A stretch of 18,127 nucleotides of DNA from OMOG01 sp041485845 (lineage in GTDB: Bacteria; Acidobacteriota; Terriglobia; Bryobacterales; Bryobacteraceae), in the NCBI GenBank assembly GCA_041485845.1, contig JBGPKH010000105.1:1-18127 (forward strand). Reading direction: 5' to 3'. Of the stretch, positions 15,101 to 18,127 are shown piece by piece; positions within the stretch are counted from its first letter, which is position 1; each line of letters starts with the position of its first letter. A program made the position numbers and the translations under genes. The notes below the pieces were generated by a model. It was not told the DNA's origin. It saw only the letters and a list, made by a program, of their open reading frames with translations, and made no database searches.

Positions 15101-15647
15101 CCTGATAATGAGTTTCACCTACGAGCTGCCGGTCGGCAGAAATCGCATGTTGCTCAAGTCGGCGCCTGCGGCGGTCGATTACGTTCTGGGCGGATGGCAG
15201 GTCAACGGCATCGCCACTTTCCAGACCAACACTCCCCTACAGATCGGCAACGGCGGAAACAATACAAACCTGGGTTCGCCCGGCCAGCGTCCCAACAACA
15301 ACGGCAAGTCCGCCAAGAAGGAAGGGCCCACGGAGGACCGCCTGCTTTCGTACTTCGACCAGACGGTATTCTCGCAAGCCGGTAACTTCACCTTCGGCAA
15401 CACCTCGCGGACGTCGCCGGATCTGCGGGCGCCGGGCACCCGCGCCTTCGATCTGTCGATCTTCAAGCGGTTCCGCATCCGCGAGACCGGCAACGTCGAA
15501 TTGCGCGCGGAGGCCTTCAACGCGTTCAACCACCCGATCTGGAACGGTCCGGGAACCACGGTGACCGATCCCGGCACTTTCGGCATCATCACCACCAAGG
15601 GCGGCACGCCGCGGCAGGTGCAGTTGGCGCTCCGCATCCAGTTCTAA
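12162..15647 (+). CDS. TonB-dependent receptor, Oar-like, with N-terminal carboxypeptidase-regulatory domain
   Basis: 1161 residues from a GTG with a good ribosome site. Signal peptide MTRYLMIGMALVAMCSSASAQ. Residues about 22-110 are a carboxypeptidase-regulatory-like beta-sandwich (GVIQGHVVDKTGGAVPEAVV, LIPGEYRVIVEKPGFEK). Then comes a plug domain from about 125 (LDLPMNGRNPYSLANGVPGV, SSEITIDGASI, SLSAEFGRSGGGVITVATRSG). The rest is an outer-membrane barrel (FFFFAEQSERRR, YYGVYFRDDWKVSRKLTLNI, GLRWDVDQPRTERYN, RAEAFNAFNHPIWNGPG), ending in QVQLALRIQF with the terminal Phe of outer-membrane proteins. This architecture is greatly expanded in Acidobacteriota, and substrates are mostly unknown, presumably oligosaccharides or other large nutrients. 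No SusD partner or TonB/ExbBD genes are in the window. The divergent membrane-bound regulator-like gene and the sugar dehydrogenase genes 67 bases downstream suggest a carbohydrate role. Confidence 0.92.
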   Translation: MTRYLMIGMALVAMCSSASAQTATGVIQGHVVDKTGGAVPEAVVNIENQKTGVRQSTVSNSQGTFLQPYLIPGEYRVIVEKPGFEKNVTSDLRLSVQQTIEIEIQMQVGEVTTTVEVTAGVAQLKTSNSQVSTVITNKAMLDLPMNGRNPYSLANGVPGVFPGGGSTPWLGGGRNASSEITIDGASIIVPENNVSIQDTGYQPIVDTVEEIAVITNSLSAEFGRSGGGVITVATRSGTNKLHGSAFDFLRNSKLDSNSWSNNRNGAKLAAFQRNQFGGTMGGPVVIPKLYDGRNRTFFFFAEQSERRRSASSSFATVPLDSWKNGDFSDLKNGSGQAITIYDPDTVALDASGNYVRTPFAGNKIPSNRTDPVALNMLKYFPSPNAVPTNIYTYANDFFVAGKAKNTDDRFDSRIDHNFSSDTRLWARGSYSNGPSFPFNGFGNPGTSIGDGPTYSTNYNLALNTVHTFNPTTILNISYGFARKIAHRDPFSQGMDLKVLGFPANVVQAAGEQNFEFPRTDIGGNDGVSSLGQATFTTLRIQSSSHDLRGDVTKVLSNHNLMFGGEARKLFMNFRQHGAPSGQYSFNNAWTQRQVGAASSTTQGAGMASFLLGYLGGASLEHTMAIASSSNYYGVYFRDDWKVSRKLTLNIGLRWDVDQPRTERYNRLSYWDSDAPSRLAGKVPGFPNLKGVMRFVTPDNRRQTPTDLNNFGPRFGFVYLINNKTVFRGGYGILYSPSVLQASGTSGSSGTQGFTNTTNTNTSFDGGVTPANWLKNPFSQGFSRPLGVAGGPETQLGLGIGDSFFNDYVNPLIQEWSANLQRDFGAGFIVEAGYLANKGQHLIDGESSMAYNQLPASYFALGNQLLSSNQVTNPFYGIITNPTSSLSQPRVAYSQLLRLYPQYTSVSAFRKPQANSIYHAFTLSVTKRYSHGLNLQVSWTAGKLLDDASQTVTFLGAAGAKQDFYNRHGEKSLSAQDISDRLIMSFTYELPVGRNRMLLKSAPAAVDYVLGGWQVNGIATFQTNTPLQIGNGGNNTNLGSPGQRPNNNGKSAKKEGPTEDRLLSYFDQTVFSQAGNFTFGNTSRTSPDLRAPGTRAFDLSIFKRFRIRETGNVELRAEAFNAFNHPIWNGPGTTVTDPGTFGIITTKGGTPRQVQLALRIQF

Positions 15648-15663
15648 GGTGTCAAGTTGGTGG

Positions 15664-15691
15664 GACAGACGATCGGTTTTTGTCGTCGGTC
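15664..15691. repeat. Hairpin after the TonB receptor gene
   Basis: GACAGACGA (15664-15672) pairs with TCGTCGGTC (15683-15691), eight of nine positions, around a 10-base loop that contains five Ts. It begins 17 bases after the receptor stop. There is no T-run after the stem, so it is not a standard intrinsic terminator, but it could protect or shape the mRNA end. Confidence 0.4.
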
Positions 15692-15708
15692 ATCCGCCGG
15701 GGTACACT
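15680..15708 (+). promoter_or_regulatory. Candidate promoter of the dehydrogenase genes, possibly leaderless
   Basis: TTGTCG (15680-15685), a 17-base spacer, and TACACT (15703-15708); each box matches the sigma-70 consensus at 4 of 6. Transcription would start about at the ATG itself (15715), and no Shine-Dalgarno precedes that ATG, so a leaderless message is suggested. The -35 overlaps the right arm of the hairpin just upstream. Confidence 0.35.
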
Positions 15709-15714
15709 ACCTTC

Positions 15715-16305
15715 ATGAAACGACGCCGTTTCGTTCAGAGCCTGCTTGCTGCGCCGGCCGCACCGGCAGTGCTTGCACCGGTCGTGCTGGCGCAGCAGTC
15801 TCCGGCCACCCGGCCGCCCGCCGAAGAACCCAAGATCGAAGCCACCGCAGCCGACCAAGTGGCCGATGCGGTGCCGCGCTTCTTCAATGCGCAACAGTTC
15901 GCGGCGCTACGCAAAGTCAGCGAAATTCTGATGCCGCCGATCAATGGAGCGCCCGGTGCGCTGGAGGCGGGCGCCCCGGAGTTCCTCGACTTCCTCATCG
16001 GCGAATCGCCCGCGGACCGGCAACTGGTGTACCGCACCGGACTCGACGCGCTCAACTCCCAAGCCAGAAAGCAATTCGGCAAACCATTCGCGGAGGTCGA
16101 TGCCGCGCAGGCCGAAGCGCTGCTGGCCCCGCTAAAGCAACCGTGGACTTACGATCCGCCGGCCGAACCGCTGGCGCGCTTTCTGGCCGCCGCGAAACAA
16201 GATGTCCGGACCGCCACCATGAACTCGCGCGAATGGAATGCCGCCGCACCGTCGGGCGGCGGAAGGCGCGGAGGCGGAACCGGGCTGTACTGGAATCCGA
16301 TTTAG
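15715..16305 (+). CDS. Gluconate 2-dehydrogenase subunit 3 family protein (Tat-carrying small subunit)
   Basis: 196 residues from the ATG at 15715; the frame stays open to 15649, but that start would bury the signal. The N-terminus MKRRRFVQSLLAAPAAPAVLA is a Tat-type signal. Residues about 56-150 are the subunit-3 domain: FNAQQFAALRKVSEILMPP, then GALEAGAPEFLDFLI and the helical DRQLVYRTGLDALNSQARKQFG. In gluconate 2-dehydrogenase and in bacterial FAD-glucose dehydrogenases this small subunit brings the folded FAD subunit through the Tat system and is needed for its maturation. The C-terminus is a Gly/Arg-rich tail (SGGGRRGGGTG) ending LYWNPI. The catalytic FAD subunit follows 95 bases downstream, so the pair makes sense as one complex. 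No cytochrome c subunit is in the window. Confidence 0.85.
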   Translation: MKRRRFVQSLLAAPAAPAVLAPVVLAQQSPATRPPAEEPKIEATAADQVADAVPRFFNAQQFAALRKVSEILMPPINGAPGALEAGAPEFLDFLIGESPADRQLVYRTGLDALNSQARKQFGKPFAEVDAAQAEALLAPLKQPWTYDPPAEPLARFLAAAKQDVRTATMNSREWNAAAPSGGGRRGGGTGLYWNPI

Positions 16306-16314
16306 GGGCCCAAT

Positions 16315-16370
16315 GCAAAGTCGCGACCGTCAGGAAGCGGACTTTGCCACTGCTGCCAGCCGGTGCTGGC
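16315..16370. repeat. Two hairpins between the dehydrogenase subunit genes, the first with a REP-like core
   Basis: GCAAAGTC (16315-16322) pairs perfectly with GACTTTGC (16340-16347) around 17 bases. That loop, GCGACCGTCAGGAAGCG, is a degenerate core of the dispersed REP-like element. Seven bases later GCCAGC (16355-16360) and GCTGGC (16365-16370) form a tight hairpin with loop CGGT. Together they fill most of the intergenic space and could trim or stabilise the message so that the two subunits are made in different amounts. Confidence 0.55.
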
Positions 16371-16400
16371 GAAGCTTAGGTGCGCGGACGGGGGACAATC

Positions 16401-17966
<1,566 letters not shown>

Positions 17967-17971
17967 GGTTT

Positions 17972-17994
17972 CCGAGCCGCGACCAAAGGGAGGT
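17972..17994. repeat. REP-like element, single copy
   Basis: CCGAGCCGC then GACCAAAGGGAGGTC, six bases after the GMC stop. The tail GAGCCGC and the small stem GACC/GGTC around AAAGGGA match the dispersed element. It may serve as the 3' end structure of the dehydrogenase message. Confidence 0.6.
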
Positions 17995-17998
17995 CCCG

Positions 17999-18127
17999 AT
18001 GGGCCGCGGCGGCCCACCAAAGGGCATGAAGACGCGGCCGGTGCGGGTCGGGTATTTTCGCCGGTTCTTCGCCGCGTCTTCAACCGAGTTCCGCATGGGC
18101 CTGCGGCCCACCAAAGGCAATGAAAAA
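17999..18127. repeat. Second intergenic repeat family: two direct copies around an inverted repeat
   Basis: ATGGGCCGCGGCGGCCCACC then AAAGGGCATGAAGA (17999-18032) recurs as ATGGGCCTGCGGCCCACC then AAAGGCAATGAAAA (18095-18126). Both contain a GGGCC/GGCCC palindrome. Between and overlapping them, GAAGACGCGGC (18028-18038) is perfectly complementary to GCCGCGTCTTC (18071-18081). No coding sequence is supported here up to the window edge. Confidence 0.6.

Overview
The window looks like chromosomal DNA of a high-GC member of the Acidobacteriota, most likely of the Bryobacterales / Candidatus Solibacter type. This is inferred from gene style, not from a marker gene. The signs are an Oar-like TonB-dependent receptor with an N-terminal carboxypeptidase-regulatory domain, an ASPIC/UnbV-VCBS repeat protein beside an exported TPR protein, a membrane-anchored protein with the LKERTIAVEVFGR-type N-terminal domain, a gluconate 2-dehydrogenase subunit 3 + GMC oxidoreductase pair, and many sugar-acid enzymes carrying twin-arginine signal peptides. 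No tRNA, rRNA, CRISPR array, transposase or phage gene is visible, and no gene-free stretch exceeds 300 bases.

Layout. (1) 1-339 (+): the end of a xylose-isomerase-like TIM-barrel enzyme. (2) 376-2007 (+): an exported seven-blade VCBS/ASPIC-UnbV protein, converging with (3) a two-gene unit on the minus strand, a DUF2905 membrane protein (2977-2765) translationally coupled to a TPR protein (2768-1983). (4) 10464-3093 (-): a run of six minus-strand genes, in transcription order an unrecognised 401-residue protein, a DUF362 protein broken by one in-frame TAG, two mannonate-dehydratase-like TIM-barrel proteins, an enolase-superfamily (mandelate racemase/galactonate dehydratase-like) protein and an RraA-like aldolase-family protein. 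The last five all have N-terminal export signals, four of them Tat-like. (5) 11906-10620 (-): a one-TM protein with a cytoplasmic, probably DNA-binding N-terminal domain, divergent from (6) 12162-15647 (+), the TonB-dependent receptor. (7) 15715-17966 (+): the small Tat-carrying subunit and the FAD subunit of a periplasmic GMC sugar dehydrogenase.

How it may work together (inference): the receptor binds or imports a sugar or sugar-acid oligomer. The GMC dehydrogenase oxidises the sugar in the periplasm. The enolase-type and UxuA-type dehydratases and the RraA-type aldolase could then dehydrate and cleave the sugar acid, apparently outside the cytoplasm. That is unusual, because the canonical versions of these enzymes are cytoplasmic.

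Beyond the genes, the intergenic spaces carry a dispersed REP-like hairpin (tail GAGCCGC, arms GACCG and CGGTC around an AGGGAG-containing loop) at five places, twice as an inverted pair. A second repeat family lies at the right edge. Gly/Arg/Pro-rich low-complexity inserts recur in several otherwise unrelated proteins of the window.
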